DNA of 64,000 bases from Vibrio mimicus (GCF_019048845.1 NZ_CP077426.1:171501-235500); one strand, 5' to 3'. Counted from the first letter of the stretch, positions 10,342 to 20,653 are shown. Notes: generated from the letters alone by a model not told the origin. Translations and numbers: made by a program.

Positions 10342-10890
10342 TCACGCCTGAAGAAAACGCATAGCCAACAGCAAGGCTGTGATGCTGCGTGCTTCACAAA
10401 AATCGAGATGGGTCAGCAGATCTTCTGCTTGTGCTAAAGGCCAGCGAATGATCTCCAACGGCTCTGGCTCATCCCCCTCTAACTGTTCTGAGTATAGATC
10501 CTGAGCAACAAAAAGAACCATTTTACTGGAGAAGTAAGAAGGAGCCAGCACCACCTCTTTGAGCGGTGTTAACTGGCGTGCGCCAAAACCAATTTCTTCT
10601 TTTAACTCACGATTGGCCGCTTGTTCAGCAGTTTCACCATGATCGACCAAGCCCTTTGGAAAACCTAATTCGTAACGCTCCGTTCCCGCAGCGTATTCGC
10701 GCACGAGCAGTAAATCACCTTGGGCTGTGATCGGCACCATCATCACCGCATGGCGGCCACTTGGCTTCATACGCTCGTAAGTTCTTTGTTCGCCATTTGA
10801 GAAACGTAAGTCCAAAGCTTCAATAGTAAACAGACGCGATTTGGCGACCGTTTCACGATCCAGAATTTCTGGTAAAGATTTGGATGACAT
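10342..10890 (-). CDS. nudE: ADP-compounds hydrolase NudE (Nudix)
   Basis: Nudix hydrolase of 182 residues acting on ADP-ribose, NADH and similar ADP compounds. The Nudix box is intact, GFPKGLVDHGETAEQAANRELKEEIGFGA interrupted only by expected variation, with the REL..EE..F core. The start at 10890 (MSSKSLPEIL) is supported by AGGAGTCAG just upstream; an in-frame extension to 10956 lacks support. It precedes cysQ. Confidence 0.93.
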   Translation of the reverse strand: MSSKSLPEILDRETVAKSRLFTIEALDLRFSNGEQRTYERMKPSGRHAVMMVPITAQGDLLLVREYAAGTERYELGFPKGLVDHGETAEQAANRELKEEIGFGARQLTPLKEVVLAPSYFSSKMVLFVAQDLYSEQLEGDEPEPLEIIRWPLAQAEDLLTHLDFCEARSITALLLAMRFLQA

Positions 10891-10975
10891 ACGCTGACTC
10901 CTGAGCAAAAAAGTTTTCTTAATATATGAGAAATAATCACAGTTTGAAACGGTCAATATGCAGACACCAATAAAA

Positions 10976-10999
10976 AAGCTGATGCGGAGACATCAGCTT
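10976..10999 (-). terminator. Rho-independent terminator downstream of nfuA
   Basis: AAGCTGATG pairs with CATCAGCTT around a six-base loop; read on the minus strand the stem is followed by TTTTTTA. It sits between the end of nfuA and the start of nudE and closes nfuA. Confidence 0.85.
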
Positions 11000-11027
11000 C
11001 AAAGAGGAAGGTTATGCAGATTGAGCG

Positions 11028-11615
11028 TTAGTAGTAAGAGTGCTCACCACGATCGTGCTCGGTTGAGTCACGTACCGCAGTCAGTTCGCCCGCAAATTGA
11101 GCCAGTAGCTCTTTTTCAATGCCTTCTTTAAGCGTCACGTCAACCATTGAACAGCCGTTACAGCCGCCACCAAACTGCACTAGAGCCACACCATCATCCG
11201 AGATGCTGATCAGGCTAACATGGCCACCGTGGCCTGCCAGTTGTGGGTTTACTTGAGTTTGCAGTGCGTATTCGACACGCTCCATCAGCGGCGCATCGTC
11301 AGCCACTTTACGCATTTTGGCGTTAGGGGCTTTCAGGGTTAGTTGTGAACCCATTTTGTCCGTTACAAAGTCAATCACTGCCTCTTCCAAAAATGGCAGG
11401 CTGAGTTCATCAACGTAAGCTGAAAAACCACTGAAAGGGTATTCCGTATCGGTGGCTTCCACCGCTTCTGGTGGGCAGTAAGAAACACCGCACTCAGCGT
11501 TTTGTGTACCTGGGTTCACCACGAACACACGAATATTAGTACCTTCTGGCTGCTGTGCTAGCAGCTTAGCGAAGTGTGATTGGGCAGATTCAGTAATAGT
11601 AATTGGATTTGACAC
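11028..11615 (-). CDS. nfuA: Fe-S biogenesis carrier protein NfuA
   Basis: Iron-sulfur cluster carrier of 195 residues. The N-terminal half is a degenerate A-type (IscA-like) domain and the C-terminal half is a NifU-type thioredoxin-like domain with the cluster-binding CNGC motif ([19 protein letters not shown]). NfuA delivers [4Fe-4S] clusters to apoproteins under stress. Its own promoter probably lies in the gap before comF, and a terminator follows. Confidence 0.95.
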   Translation of the reverse strand: MSNPITITESAQSHFAKLLAQQPEGTNIRVFVVNPGTQNAECGVSYCPPEAVEATDTEYPFSGFSAYVDELSLPFLEEAVIDFVTDKMGSQLTLKAPNAKMRKVADDAPLMERVEYALQTQVNPQLAGHGGHVSLISISDDGVALVQFGGGCNGCSMVDVTLKEGIEKELLAQFAGELTAVRDSTEHDRGEHSYY

Positions 11616-11703
11616 GACGAATACCTGAGTAAAAGAATCGGTTATTGCTCACCATTCTACTCCTGAGTTAACGATGATCCAGCGCTTTTTGCGTTAAAAA
11701 ACG

Positions 11704-12414
11704 TCAACCTTTGCTATCTTTCGGCTCGGGAGTGCGGCATATGCAGTAAATATCAATGCTTTGTACGCCGACATCAAGCAGTAAATCGCATAAATGTCGG
11801 ATGGTACTGCCTGTGGTCACAACATCATCCACAATCGCAATATGTTGCTGGTTTGGCGGATGATTCAGCACAAACGCATCACGTAGGTTGTGGATTCGCT
11901 GCGCCTTGCTGAGTCCTTGTTGATGCGGTGTGGCTCGGCGGCGTGCAAAGAGTTGGTGGTCATATTCAATGTTCAGCACATTGGCTAATTCACGTGCCAG
12001 CAGATCGCTTTGATTAAAGCCGCGTTGCCAGCGTCGCCGCCAATGCAGTGGCACGCTGCACAGCAAAGGGGCGGGCTCGTTAATCTGGGTGGCGAGTAGC
12101 TTAGCCAAGCGCGGCGCTTGCCAAAACTGGCGTTGGTATTTGAGTTGATGCACCGCATCACTAAGTGGAAAGCGGTAATCGCCGACACACATCAGTTTTC
12201 GCCACGGCGGAGGCTGACCCAAACACTGCCCGCACTGATCAACAGAGGTAAGAGTCGGTAAACCGCAGCGTGCGCAGCGATAACCGTGCTCAAGCCAAGC
12301 TTGGCAGGCAGAGCAGACGCCAAACGGCGAATTTGTATCGAGTGCCAGTCGGCAGAGATGACATTCCGGAGTCAGCAGTGGTGCGGTAGTTTTTCTGAGC
12401 CAATGGGTTAACAT
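11704..12414 (-). CDS. comF: ComF family protein (phosphoribosyltransferase-like)
   Basis: Competence-associated protein, 236 residues from the ATG at 12414 (MLTHWLRKTT). The N-terminal zinc-binding region has paired cysteines (CHLC, CSAC, CARC, CGQC) and the C-terminal part is a type I phosphoribosyltransferase fold with the motif IAIVDDVVTTGSTIRH. ComF is needed for natural transformation in Vibrio, probably handling incoming single-stranded DNA. The upstream frame extends toward bioH, which is transcribed divergently from the same intergenic region. Confidence 0.92.
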   Translation of the reverse strand: MLTHWLRKTTAPLLTPECHLCRLALDTNSPFGVCSACQAWLEHGYRCARCGLPTLTSVDQCGQCLGQPPPWRKLMCVGDYRFPLSDAVHQLKYQRQFWQAPRLAKLLATQINEPAPLLCSVPLHWRRRWQRGFNQSDLLARELANVLNIEYDHQLFARRRATPHQQGLSKAQRIHNLRDAFVLNHPPNQQHIAIVDDVVTTGSTIRHLCDLLLDVGVQSIDIYCICRTPEPKDSKG

Positions 12415-12499
12415 AGCGAGCCAAGAATCGGGGTAATGTGCTTCATCTTGCCAATTGGCAGAGTGGATGAAGATGGAAATAGAGGGAGAAACTGTGACC

Positions 12500-13261
12500 A
12501 TGGCGTTGTATTGGCAAGTCAGTGGACAAGGGCAAGATCTGGTATTGGTACACGGCTGGGGCATGAATGGTGCGGTATGGCAGCAAACCGCACAAGCCTT
12601 GAGTGACCATTTTCGAGTGCATGTGGTGGACTTACCCGGTTATGGTCATAGTGCCGAGCAACATGCCGCGAGCCTGGAAGAGATCGCTCAAGCCTTGTTA
12701 GAGCATGCACCGCGCAACGCCATTTGGGTAGGCTGGTCGCTGGGCGGCTTAGTCGCCACGCACATGGCGCTGCATCATTCAGCCTATGTTAGCAAATTGG
12801 TGACGGTCGCTTCCTCGCCCAAATTTGCGGCGCAAGGAAACTGGCGTGGTATTCAACCGGATGTGCTGACGGCGTTTACCGATCAGCTGGTGGCTGATTT
12901 TCAGCTGACCATTGAGCGTTTTATGGCGCTGCAAGCCATGGGTAGCCCAAGTGCGCGCCAAGATGTGAAAGCACTTAAACAGGCGGTGCTGTCGCGCCCT
13001 ATGCCTAATCCACAATCATTGCTCGCAGGGCTGACGATGCTCGCCGAAGTGGATTTGCGTGACGAGCTACAACACATCAACGTGCCTATGCTGCGCCTAT
13101 ATGGTCGGTTGGATGGGTTAGTCCCCGCGAAAGTTGCCCGTGATTTGAACCATTTAGCGCCTTACAGTGAAGCGTTCGTTTTCGACCAATCTTCTCATGC
13201 GCCGTTTATGACTGAGGCGGAGGCGTTTTGTCAGCAGCTTATCGAGTTTGCGACTCGTTAG
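12500..13261 (+). CDS. bioH: Pimeloyl-ACP methyl ester esterase BioH
   Basis: Alpha/beta hydrolase of about 253 residues that demethylates pimeloyl-ACP methyl ester in biotin synthesis. Family features are the oxyanion region VHGWGMNGAVW, the nucleophile elbow GWSLGG, the acid in YGRLDGLVP and the histidine in QSSHAPF. The ATG at 12500 was preferred because GAGGGAGAA lies about 10 bases upstream; in-frame ATGs at 12467 and 12473 would add a short N-terminal extension. It is divergent from comF. Confidence 0.9.
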   Translation: MALYWQVSGQGQDLVLVHGWGMNGAVWQQTAQALSDHFRVHVVDLPGYGHSAEQHAASLEEIAQALLEHAPRNAIWVGWSLGGLVATHMALHHSAYVSKLVTVASSPKFAAQGNWRGIQPDVLTAFTDQLVADFQLTIERFMALQAMGSPSARQDVKALKQAVLSRPMPNPQSLLAGLTMLAEVDLRDELQHINVPMLRLYGRLDGLVPAKVARDLNHLAPYSEAFVFDQSSHAPFMTEAEAFCQQLIEFATR

Positions 13262-13268
13262 ATCCCCC

Positions 13269-13388
13269 TTACTACTTGAAGCTGCAGCGGTGTTGGCTAC
13301 GTTCATTCCCCCCAATCACATAGCTTGTCTATGTTCATGGGGATTCACTCACTTGCCGCCTACCTGCAACTCCAAGTAGTTTGGGGGG
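13269..13388. repeat. ERIC (IRU) repeat, copy 1
   Basis: About 120 bp with the ends CTACTTGAAGCTGCAGC and CTGCAACTCCAAGTAGTTTGG pairing as an imperfect palindrome and a central CATGGGGATTCACTC. It closely matches the copy at about 50,740 and more weakly the one at about 61,755. The arrangement and the TTGCCGCCT..CTGCAACTC segment match enterobacterial repetitive intergenic consensus elements, which are common in V. cholerae. It lies between bioH and the next gene. Confidence 0.85.
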
Positions 13389-13506
13389 GGAGTGTGAATT
13401 TTGTCGCGCTGACCAAAATTTGACTTAATCATTTTCTCGACTGGTCGATAAATAGACTAACCCGGAGTGAAAGCCGAGGGTGGGCGAAGCTGAGGAGGTT
13501 TCGGCT

Positions 13507-13977
13507 ATGCTAGTGTCACCGACCAATGTCAGTGTGCCGCTGATCGCCCCATCAGTGAACGTGCAAACGGAGCAGGCCGCACGCGACAATCGCGTTCGCG
13601 AGCCAGTGACGCCAACCGTACAACTGGCCAAATCGAACGCTGAACGTAAGATCAAAGAGGATGATAAGCGTCGCAAGCAACCATCGTGGGATCCTGCTGA
13701 GCACCCACGTTACGAAGTCGGCGGCGAAACGGAGGCGCATACCTCCCACCACGATGAACCAAAAAGTGAGCTAGAGCGATTGTTTGATCTGCTCGCGCTC
13801 GCTTCGTACAGCCAAGAGCAAGGCAAAGGTTATGCGATGCGTTTTCGCTTACCTAAGCACATCATTGATGCGGCGATAACAGAAGGCAGAATGGCGCGCC
13901 GGCGTGTCGTGATCAAATACCATTATGGTCACGCAGTGGCACCCAACACACCTTCAGACGTGATTGCTGTTTTGTAG
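13507..13977 (+). CDS. Conserved Vibrio protein of unknown function
   Basis: Protein of 156 residues; the ATG at 13507 follows GAGGAGG at a good distance, whereas the longer in-frame GTG at 13480 overlaps that ribosome binding site. There is no signal peptide or membrane helix. The N-terminal two thirds are polar and probably disordered (rich in Glu, Lys, Arg, Pro), and a more ordered region with alternating hydrophobics lies near the end (MRFRLPKHIIDAAI). A strong terminator follows, so it is its own transcription unit. No function can be assigned from sequence. Confidence 0.75.
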   Translation: MLVSPTNVSVPLIAPSVNVQTEQAARDNRVREPVTPTVQLAKSNAERKIKEDDKRRKQPSWDPAEHPRYEVGGETEAHTSHHDEPKSELERLFDLLALASYSQEQGKGYAMRFRLPKHIIDAAITEGRMARRRVVIKYHYGHAVAPNTPSDVIAVL

Positions 13978-13998
13978 GTGAGTTATCTCGCGCAATAA

Positions 13999-14027
13999 AA
14001 ATCCCCACAGCTGTGGGGATTTTTTTA
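13999..14027 (+). terminator. Rho-independent terminator
   Basis: AAAATCCCCACAG and CTGTGGGGATTTT form a stem followed by a run of T, about 20 bp after the unknown gene. The A run on its other side means it can also terminate tex transcription arriving from the right. Confidence 0.93.
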
Positions 14028-14071
14028 TGCAGCATAACGGTTAGGTCATGATGAAATGTGTTTGTCGGCGG

Positions 14072-16393
14072 CTATTTCTTCGCTTTAGCGAAAGCGGCGG
14101 CAAACGCACCACCCATGGCACCACCCAGTGCATTGCCTTGCGGCTCATCACGGCGCGGAGCGCGACGCTCTTGCCCTGCACGTGGTGCGGAGCTGCGCTG
14201 GCTGCGGTTATCTTGTCCCGGCTCATCGTTTAAGCGCATCGAAAGGGCGATACGCTTACGCTGTACATCCACTTCCATCACTTTGACTTTGACGATGTCA
14301 CCGGCTTTAACCACTTCACGCGGATCCGAAATAAAGCGATCGGTCAGGGCAGAAATGTGCACTAAGCCATCTTGATGGACGCCGATATCCACGAACGCGC
14401 CAAAGTTGGCCACATTCGAGACCACGCCTTCCAAAACCATGCCCACTTCTAGATCCGATACTTCATGGATGCCTTCAGCAAAGGTTGCAGTTTTGAATTC
14501 CGGACGCGGGTCACGCCCTGGTTTATCCAGTTCCTTGATGATGTCGGTGACGGTGGGTACACCAAAGTTTTCATCGGTGTAATCGACCGCGCGCAGGGTG
14601 CGCAGGAACTCGGTATTGCCAATCAGCGCTTTCAGATCTTTGCTGTTTTTCTCGGCGATGGTTTTTACCACCGGATACGCTTCGGGGTGCACTGCTGAGG
14701 CATCGAGCGGATTTTTGCCATCCATAATGCGTAGGAAGCCGGCACACTGTTCAAACGCTTTAGGCCCCAAACGCGGCACTTTTTTGAGGGCACTACGCGA
14801 CTCAAAACGACCGTTTTCATCACGATAATCCACAATGTTTTGCGCGAGTGCCGCAGACAAGCCCGCAACACGAGTCAGTAGTGCAGCCGAGGCGGTATTC
14901 ACATCCACACCCACGGCGTTTACACAGTCCTCAACAATGGCATCCAGACGTTTCGCGAGCAGGGTTTGGCTCACATCGTGTTGATACTGGCCAACCCCGA
15001 TCGATTTCGGATCTATCTTCACCAGCTCCGCGAGCGGGTCTTGCAGACGACGCGCGATAGAGACTGCGCCACGCAATGACACATCAAGATTCGGGAACTC
15101 TTTCGCCGCCAGCTCTGAAGCGGAATAGACCGATGCTCCCGCTTCGCTGACCATGATTTTTTGCACTTTGAGGTTGCCGCGCTTGATCAAATCCGCCGCA
15201 AAAGCATCGGTTTCACGCGACGCCGTACCGTTACCAATCGCAATCAGATCCACGTTGAACTTTTTCACCAGCAGAGCGATGGACTGCATGGCGCGATCGT
15301 ACTGATGCTGCGGTGCGTGTGGGTAAATGGTGTCGGTTGCCAGCACTTTACCCGTTGCGTCAACCACAGCAACTTTACAGCCGGTGCGCAGACCTGGATC
15401 GAGGCCCAGTGTCGCGCGAGGGCCCGCCGGTGCCGCCATCAGCAGATCTTTTAAGTTGGTGGCAAAGACTTCAATCGCTTCGATTTCCGCGCGCTCTTTC
15501 ATCGCACTCATCAGTTCGGTTTCCATGTGCATGGAGATTTTGATTTTCCATGCCCAACTGATCACCTGCTTACGCCACGCATCGGCCGTCGCTTGGCTCA
15601 AATGAATACCGTAATGTTCGGCAATCAGAGTTTCGCAGTAGGATTGGCGCGCACTCTCTTCCAATTCAGGATCGGCATTCAGCGTCAGGGTTAAGAAGCC
15701 CTCATTACGGCCACGCAGCATCGCCAATGCGCGATGCGAAGGTGCTTTGCTGATCGGTTCGCGGTGATCAAAGTAATCTTTAAATTTCTCGCCCGCTTGC
15801 TCTTTGCCTTCGACCACGCGCGACACAATTTCCGCGTTGCGATTGAGGTGCTGACGGATTTTTTCCAGTAGGTTGGCATCTTCCGCGATGCGTTCCATCA
15901 CGATAGCGCGTGCGCCATCCAGTGCGGCTTTGCTGTCAGCGACCCCTTTCTCGGCATTAATGTATTTTGCCGCTTCGCTTTCAGGGTCAGTATTAGGCTG
16001 TGTCCACAGTGTGTCAGCCAGCGGCTCAAGACCCGCTTCAATCGCGATTTGGCCTTTGGTGCGGCGTTTCGGTTTGTAAGGCAGATAGAGATCTTCAAGG
16101 CGGTTTTTGCTGTCGGCACTTAAAATCGCCTGCTCCAGCTCAGGGGTGAGTTTGCCTTGTTCTTGAATCGATTTGAGGATGGTTTGGCGACGGTCATCCA
16201 TCTCACGCAGATAGGCAAGACGGCTATCTAAGTTGCGCAGTTGGGTATCATCCAACCCTCCGGTTACCTCTTTACGATAACGGGCGATAAAAGGAACGGT
16301 ATTGCCATCGTCGATCAGGGTGACGGCTGCGATAACTTGCTCAGGGCGAACATTCAGTTCTTGAGCAATCTGGTGGCAGATAGCTTTGCTCAT
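14072..16393 (-). CDS. tex: RNA-binding transcriptional accessory protein Tex
   Basis: Highly conserved nucleic-acid binding protein, 773 residues. Domain order is an N-terminal helical Tex region, a YqgF/RuvC-like domain ([18 protein letters not shown], about residues 330-440), helix-hairpin-helix motifs ([16 protein letters not shown] and [24 protein letters not shown], about 500-560) and an S1 RNA-binding domain ([22 protein letters not shown], about 650-720), then a basic tail. It acts in transcription fidelity and stress tolerance. It is transcribed away from greB, with which it shares the upstream region. Confidence 0.96.
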   Translation of the reverse strand: MSKAICHQIAQELNVRPEQVIAAVTLIDDGNTVPFIARYRKEVTGGLDDTQLRNLDSRLAYLREMDDRRQTILKSIQEQGKLTPELEQAILSADSKNRLEDLYLPYKPKRRTKGQIAIEAGLEPLADTLWTQPNTDPESEAAKYINAEKGVADSKAALDGARAIVMERIAEDANLLEKIRQHLNRNAEIVSRVVEGKEQAGEKFKDYFDHREPISKAPSHRALAMLRGRNEGFLTLTLNADPELEESARQSYCETLIAEHYGIHLSQATADAWRKQVISWAWKIKISMHMETELMSAMKERAEIEAIEVFATNLKDLLMAAPAGPRATLGLDPGLRTGCKVAVVDATGKVLATDTIYPHAPQHQYDRAMQSIALLVKKFNVDLIAIGNGTASRETDAFAADLIKRGNLKVQKIMVSEAGASVYSASELAAKEFPNLDVSLRGAVSIARRLQDPLAELVKIDPKSIGVGQYQHDVSQTLLAKRLDAIVEDCVNAVGVDVNTASAALLTRVAGLSAALAQNIVDYRDENGRFESRSALKKVPRLGPKAFEQCAGFLRIMDGKNPLDASAVHPEAYPVVKTIAEKNSKDLKALIGNTEFLRTLRAVDYTDENFGVPTVTDIIKELDKPGRDPRPEFKTATFAEGIHEVSDLEVGMVLEGVVSNVANFGAFVDIGVHQDGLVHISALTDRFISDPREVVKAGDIVKVKVMEVDVQRKRIALSMRLNDEPGQDNRSQRSSAPRAGQERRAPRRDEPQGNALGGAMGGAFAAAFAKAKK

Positions 16394-16635
16394 CCGTGGT
16401 GGTCTCTTTTTGACATTTTCGTTTTATATGGGGGCAGTTACGCCTGACTCCAGCTCAAAGCTCGAATGGACGAGGAGTTTGAGCCATGGATCACGCTCTG
16501 CCCGCAGCAGGCGGCTATTAATACCATGTCTGTCACTGGCTTTTGAGAGCTTTCAGTCAAATCTTTTGCCCTGACTGGCAAAGCGCGCGAAAAATCGGTA
16601 CTTTTCGCGCAACCCTATTTTGTTGAGAATCCCGT

Positions 16636-16779
16636 GTGAAAACTAAGCTGATTACCCGAGCTGGCTACAACAAGCTCAAGCAAGAGCTCGACTATTTATG
16701 GAAAGAACAACGTCCCGAGATCACTCAAAAAGTCTCTTGGGCAGCGAGCCTTGGCGATCGCTCAGAAAACGCCGATTGA
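16636..16779 (+). pseudogene. greB: greB 5' fragment, split by the island
   Basis: The first 47 codons of native greB are present from a GTG start (KTKLITRAGYNKLKQELDYL, then the SLGDRSENAD stretch). The reading frame then runs into island DNA and stops at once (GAT TGA). The rest of the gene resumes at 46,631 with TAC ACT TAT AAC. GreB cleaves backtracked RNA in stalled RNA polymerase; this fragment keeps only the beginning of the coiled-coil domain and cannot work. A diverged complete copy is at 39,944-40,414 on the island. Confidence 0.95.
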
Positions 16780-17094
16780 GTGCTAGTACCTCTATATCCA
16801 TACTAATTGATGTTACTCATTGAAATTATTGAATAATATATTAGTACTATACCTTTAATAGTGTACTATTTTGATTGCTCTAAAAGCCACTGATACCCAA
16901 GATTCATCCTTGTGTAATGCACTGATTAATCGATGAATTTTTGAGGAATATTTATCCTAAAACTTGTAGAAAGGTTTAGTGGGGAAGCTACATCATTTCA
17001 AACTTTCTACAGATAGCAAATGTCAAGCTGGTCCTAATTCATTTTGCCATCGTCAATACTGAACAGATTCTATATCAACTCCAAGCTATGAAAT
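16780..17094. other. Island left end, non-coding
   Basis: About 315 bp of AT-rich DNA with no credible gene. It includes the terminal inverted repeat (AGTGCTAGTACC at 16,779) and a second similar motif, TTAGTACTATACC at about 16,841, which may be recombinase binding sites. The 3' end of the kinase gene abuts the right side. Confidence 0.6.
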
Positions 17095-18777
17095 TTAGCT
17101 TGCACAACCACGTAGGAGCATCAAGCCTACAATTATAATAAAAAGCCATCCCCCCCAACCTAAGCCGGATGATTTCCTATTAGTAACAGTTGGGTTACTC
17201 TTTGTTGAGTTTCCCATATTTGAATATCGGTATACGGGGGGAGCTTTTGTATATGTTGCCTGAGGTGCTTGCTGAGCTCGCATCTTCTCAAGTAACTGTT
17301 GATTTGGGCTCTTCTGGGGGGCTTGGGATGTCCGTGTTATTTGAATTAGTGAAGTTGGAATTGGAGATCCAGTCCCTTTAGTCATCGTTGAGAGAATAAT
17401 AGCATTTGGACTCGATACAGCACCCTTTGTAGGTGTTGCAATACCCCCAAGAAGACGATATTTGGCTTCCTGTTCTGGTATATGCTGTATCTGACCAGGT
17501 GCAGTTATAGTGATCGAGATATGTGTGTAAGTAGTCGATTTTGCATGTCCATGATAAGGCGTATCAACGAGACCTGTAACTGATAGCCAACGGCCGACCC
17601 AAGTTTGGTCCGGTACATTAACACCAATCGCATTCATTCCATCAGACCAGATAGCTAGCTTGACTGCTTTTCCGCGCCAATCAGAGAAATTCACGAATAC
17701 ATAAGGTTTTTTATTCGCTCCCCACCCACGGCGAACAGAATGGATTTTACCTATGAGCTCTATTCTGTTTCCAACCTGTTCAAATACTTTTTCATATTTC
17801 AAAGCATCACAAACTACATATGCACCTTGATAGCCAGCTTTGGTCAAGGTAGCGCCCTGACCAAATGTAATGTCCTCGTGATAGATTCCTTTGTTCTGAA
17901 GGAAATCCGCAAGTGTAGGAACCCTATCAAATTCCCCAACAGCGACTCTAGCTAAATTTTTGGCATGTAAGTCCACGCCTCTGATTTTTAAAATCTCTTT
18001 AAAAATCGATGATGAACCAGGATCTAGAAAATCATTCCGCCTAAACACAACTGCACTTGGTTCAGAGCGAGAAATAGTCCAAATTGAAGATGATGCTATC
18101 AATGCTTGGAGTGCGACATCCAACGTCAAAAAAGAAAAGCGATCAAGCTTTTCGTTGAAATCATTAGCAGTTCGTTTGGGATGTTGAAAGTTTACCTGTC
18201 CTAGTTCGGTTGCTTTAGATGATTGCAATGCCTCAACATACATTCCATCATAATCGATAAGTTGAATCGTGCTGCCACCTGCACTCACCATTATATTTTC
18301 TGGCTGAATATCACCATGAGAAATCTGATTTTTCTCCAGAAAATCAGCTAAATTAGACAGAGCTTGCCGTAGTCTTTGAAGAGATTGGGGATTACGATAT
18401 TCATTCTCTAGGAATTCAGCTAATGTTTGTCCTTGTGCCCAAGCCATCTTAACGATGGGATACATAGCTCCCTGAATGCGAATACCTGACGGAATGAACT
18501 CAAATGGTAGAAAGTAAGGGCTAGCAAGTTGTTTAATTCGAGCTGATATAGCTTGATATCGTCTCTCTAACTCTCGTGATTCCTTGTGAAAACAACGCAG
18601 CGCAAACTTCTTACCTCCAACCTGTACAGTATACGTGAGTGCAAATCCACCACATAAGGCAAGTGGAAGTCCTAAACCGGTAGTCTTTAATGTGCCATGC
18701 TTTAACTCTGTGTCTTGTAATACAAGTTGTGGGGACTGTAGTGCCTCGTTGTATTGCTCAAGGGTTGGATATGCCAT
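17095..18777 (-). CDS. Serine/threonine protein kinase-like protein of a TerY-type triad
   Basis: 560 residues. Residues about 40-300 form a protein-kinase-like domain with the catalytic loop HGDIQPEN (Asp156, Asn161) and metal motif DYDG (Asp175 or Asp177). The usual beta-3 lysine is apparently Arg61 (FALRCF). Residues about 340-430 look like an OB-fold/nucleic-acid-binding insert (VNFSDW...LAIWSDG...WVGRWLSVTG), followed by a low-complexity linker and a C-terminal membrane helix (about 540-556). It is the third gene of a vWA-PP2C-kinase operon, the arrangement described for TerY-associated phosphorylation triads. The substrate is unknown; the adjacent TerB/helicase operon is a candidate. 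Confidence 0.82.
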   Translation of the reverse strand: MAYPTLEQYNEALQSPQLVLQDTELKHGTLKTTGLGLPLALCGGFALTYTVQVGGKKFALRCFHKESRELERRYQAISARIKQLASPYFLPFEFIPSGIRIQGAMYPIVKMAWAQGQTLAEFLENEYRNPQSLQRLRQALSNLADFLEKNQISHGDIQPENIMVSAGGSTIQLIDYDGMYVEALQSSKATELGQVNFQHPKRTANDFNEKLDRFSFLTLDVALQALIASSSIWTISRSEPSAVVFRRNDFLDPGSSSIFKEILKIRGVDLHAKNLARVAVGEFDRVPTLADFLQNKGIYHEDITFGQGATLTKAGYQGAYVVCDALKYEKVFEQVGNRIELIGKIHSVRRGWGANKKPYVFVNFSDWRGKAVKLAIWSDGMNAIGVNVPDQTWVGRWLSVTGLVDTPYHGHAKSTTYTHISITITAPGQIQHIPEQEAKYRLLGGIATPTKGAVSSPNAIILSTMTKGTGSPIPTSLIQITRTSQAPQKSPNQQLLEKMRAQQAPQATYTKAPPVYRYSNMGNSTKSNPTVTNRKSSGLGWGGWLFIIIVGLMLLRGCAS

Positions 18778-18780
18778 GGT

Positions 18781-19518
18781 TTAAACTTCACAGGTCAGGC
18801 TAATGAGAATTAAAGTGGTATCATCTCTTCGGAGTTCTCCAGAAGTGCGCTCTGTTTCAACAAGGTACTGAAGCTCCTGCTGGCTTCTGATACTAATAAG
18901 CCTCTCAAGTGCCGACTTATCACCATGCTCCTGATGGTGCAATAGCCATGCCCCGAGAGCATCAGTCATACAGAGAAGAAAATGCGTTTTATTGTCTTCG
19001 TAGCTCCACACCTTTTGAGTCAAAAAAACACTACTGGTATCGCTTAATAATGGATTTAACTCGTTGCGCGTTGCTAGAAGCGTCGGTTTTTGAGTGAATT
19101 GGTCTGCACAAGAATAGGGTGTTGTATCTAGCAGGTTATTGCCATCGCTCCAAACAGCAAGACTATCTCCCATGGCACTAACACTGACGTTTTTATGGAT
19201 GGGGTCATCTTGAACAATCAACATCGTAGCAAAACTACCTCTTTCGTAAGCTGCTGCTTTTGACCAAGATAGACTGCTCGGATCATATTGAAGATTGTAC
19301 TTTTGGATACATGCAGAGAGCGCCTTATCTAAAGGCGCGGTATCTATGCATGCATCCACAAGCAGATTTGCCCAGCTTTTAGCATCAAAAGACTCAGAAG
19401 CACCATCTGAAAGCACCACGCGACCTCGTTCTTGGGCTATGCGGTAAGCATCTTCGTTATCGTATGACTGCTCAATATGCTTGGCTACGGTTCCATCAAA
19501 CAGGATTCTGAATTCCAT
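18781..19518 (-). CDS. PP2C-family protein phosphatase of the TerY-type triad
   Basis: 245 residues from the ATG at 19518; a TTG six bases upstream is less likely. The PP2C fold is suggested by the metal-site stretch VVLSDGASESF, by MGDSLAVWSDG in the middle, by LLCMTDALGAWLL, and by a late RRDDTTLILI (the family's DDxT). This is the phosphatase partner of the kinase that starts three bases downstream, and it begins just after the vWA gene ends, so the three are surely co-translated from one mRNA. Confidence 0.82.
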   Translation of the reverse strand: MEFRILFDGTVAKHIEQSYDNEDAYRIAQERGRVVLSDGASESFDAKSWANLLVDACIDTAPLDKALSACIQKYNLQYDPSSLSWSKAAAYERGSFATMLIVQDDPIHKNVSVSAMGDSLAVWSDGNNLLDTTPYSCADQFTQKPTLLATRNELNPLLSDTSSVFLTQKVWSYEDNKTHFLLCMTDALGAWLLHHQEHGDKSALERLISIRSQQELQYLVETERTSGELRRDDTTLILISLTCEV

Positions 19519-19520
19519 AG

Positions 19521-20354
19521 TCAACGTAGCTGGGCGGCACGGGTGCCAATATCAAAGAAGTCCACAACCTCAGTAATTTCTCCATTGAAAACAAAACCAC
19601 GAGATTCCATCGTTGCTTTAATCCCTTTCTCTTCAGCAACCTTTTGAAGGTGCACAGGTAAAGGGCTAGACATACTGAATAAAAGCTTTGCATAGCAGTC
19701 ACTTAAGCCAGCGTCAGAGAAGGGGAATTTTACGGGGTCGCCACCACTAGAGCTCACATGAAGATTGAATAATAGGACGTTGCCATCGTTGGTACTAATC
19801 TGTTGGAGTTGCTGGGCTAAGCTCCCTGGTTCACCATCAGTTGACTCACCATCAGTGATATGCAATACAGTCGGCGGGTAGCTGTCTGGGTGTGCATCAC
19901 ACCAAGCCACTAACTGCTCAGCAGCACTGGTGATGGCGTTACACATAGGAGTTCCGCCCGCCGCCTTGGGCTCAAACCATACTGGGAATTTGATAGCTTG
20001 ATCGACTAGACCACCCGCACCATCATCTACTCTCTTAATCCGGTCTTCTACACGCAATGGATTAGCTTCAATTTGAGAAATTGGATGAATAATTGCCCCT
20101 GATAATGCTCCGGCAAGACCGTTCTCTGCGGTAGAACCGCTGTAGCCTAAAACTCCAACCTCGAAGTAATCACGAGTACCCTCTGACTTAGTGCAGCGAG
20201 TAATGAGAGTGGCTAACGTTCGATTAAGAACATCGGCTACAAACTGGGCTTTGGACTTGCCATTGGTCATGGAATCTTGCATTGATCCAGATTGGTCTAC
20301 CAAAAACAAGAACGCTGTAGGATTGGTACGACTGATTTCGGCACTGTAGCTCAT
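19521..20354 (-). CDS. TerY-like von Willebrand factor A domain protein
   Basis: 277 residues and a single vWA domain. The metal-ion-dependent adhesion site is complete: DQSGS (Asp20, Ser22, Ser24), the Thr in GGTPMCNA, and the Asp in HITDGEST. TerY proteins are thought to act as scaffolds or sensors for a partner kinase and phosphatase, and both genes follow at once on the same strand. It is the first gene of the operon; its promoter should lie between 20,355 and 20,650. Confidence 0.85.
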   Translation of the reverse strand: MSYSAEISRTNPTAFLFLVDQSGSMQDSMTNGKSKAQFVADVLNRTLATLITRCTKSEGTRDYFEVGVLGYSGSTAENGLAGALSGAIIHPISQIEANPLRVEDRIKRVDDGAGGLVDQAIKFPVWFEPKAAGGTPMCNAITSAAEQLVAWCDAHPDSYPPTVLHITDGESTDGEPGSLAQQLQQISTNDGNVLLFNLHVSSSGGDPVKFPFSDAGLSDCYAKLLFSMSSPLPVHLQKVAEEKGIKATMESRGFVFNGEITEVVDFFDIGTRAAQLR

Positions 20355-20653
20355 AATACCCTTCGATTGCTAGTTTTATCAAAAGGTTAAGATAAAGCAG
20401 CGAGAAAAGAAATTTGCTTAACAGCATCACATTTTTAGAATATTCACGCTGGCAAGGTCAATTTTTATCCTTTTGATAATAATCAGTTGTAGTCGTCACT
20501 TTGCCGATAGCCCGATTCATCACCCAAGGAACACAGGACAAGCTCTTGCATGACTGTTTGATAATCAAACAAGACGATGTTCTTCATACCTGCCAGTCAG
20601 TGAATGCTTCGTTAACTGAGTGAACAACTATTAAAAGTAATAATGTGGGTTAA

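Noticed and set aside
20224..20430. Small minus-strand open frame upstream of the vWA gene
   Set aside because: It overlaps the start of the vWA gene in another frame and has no start signal or recognisable sequence.
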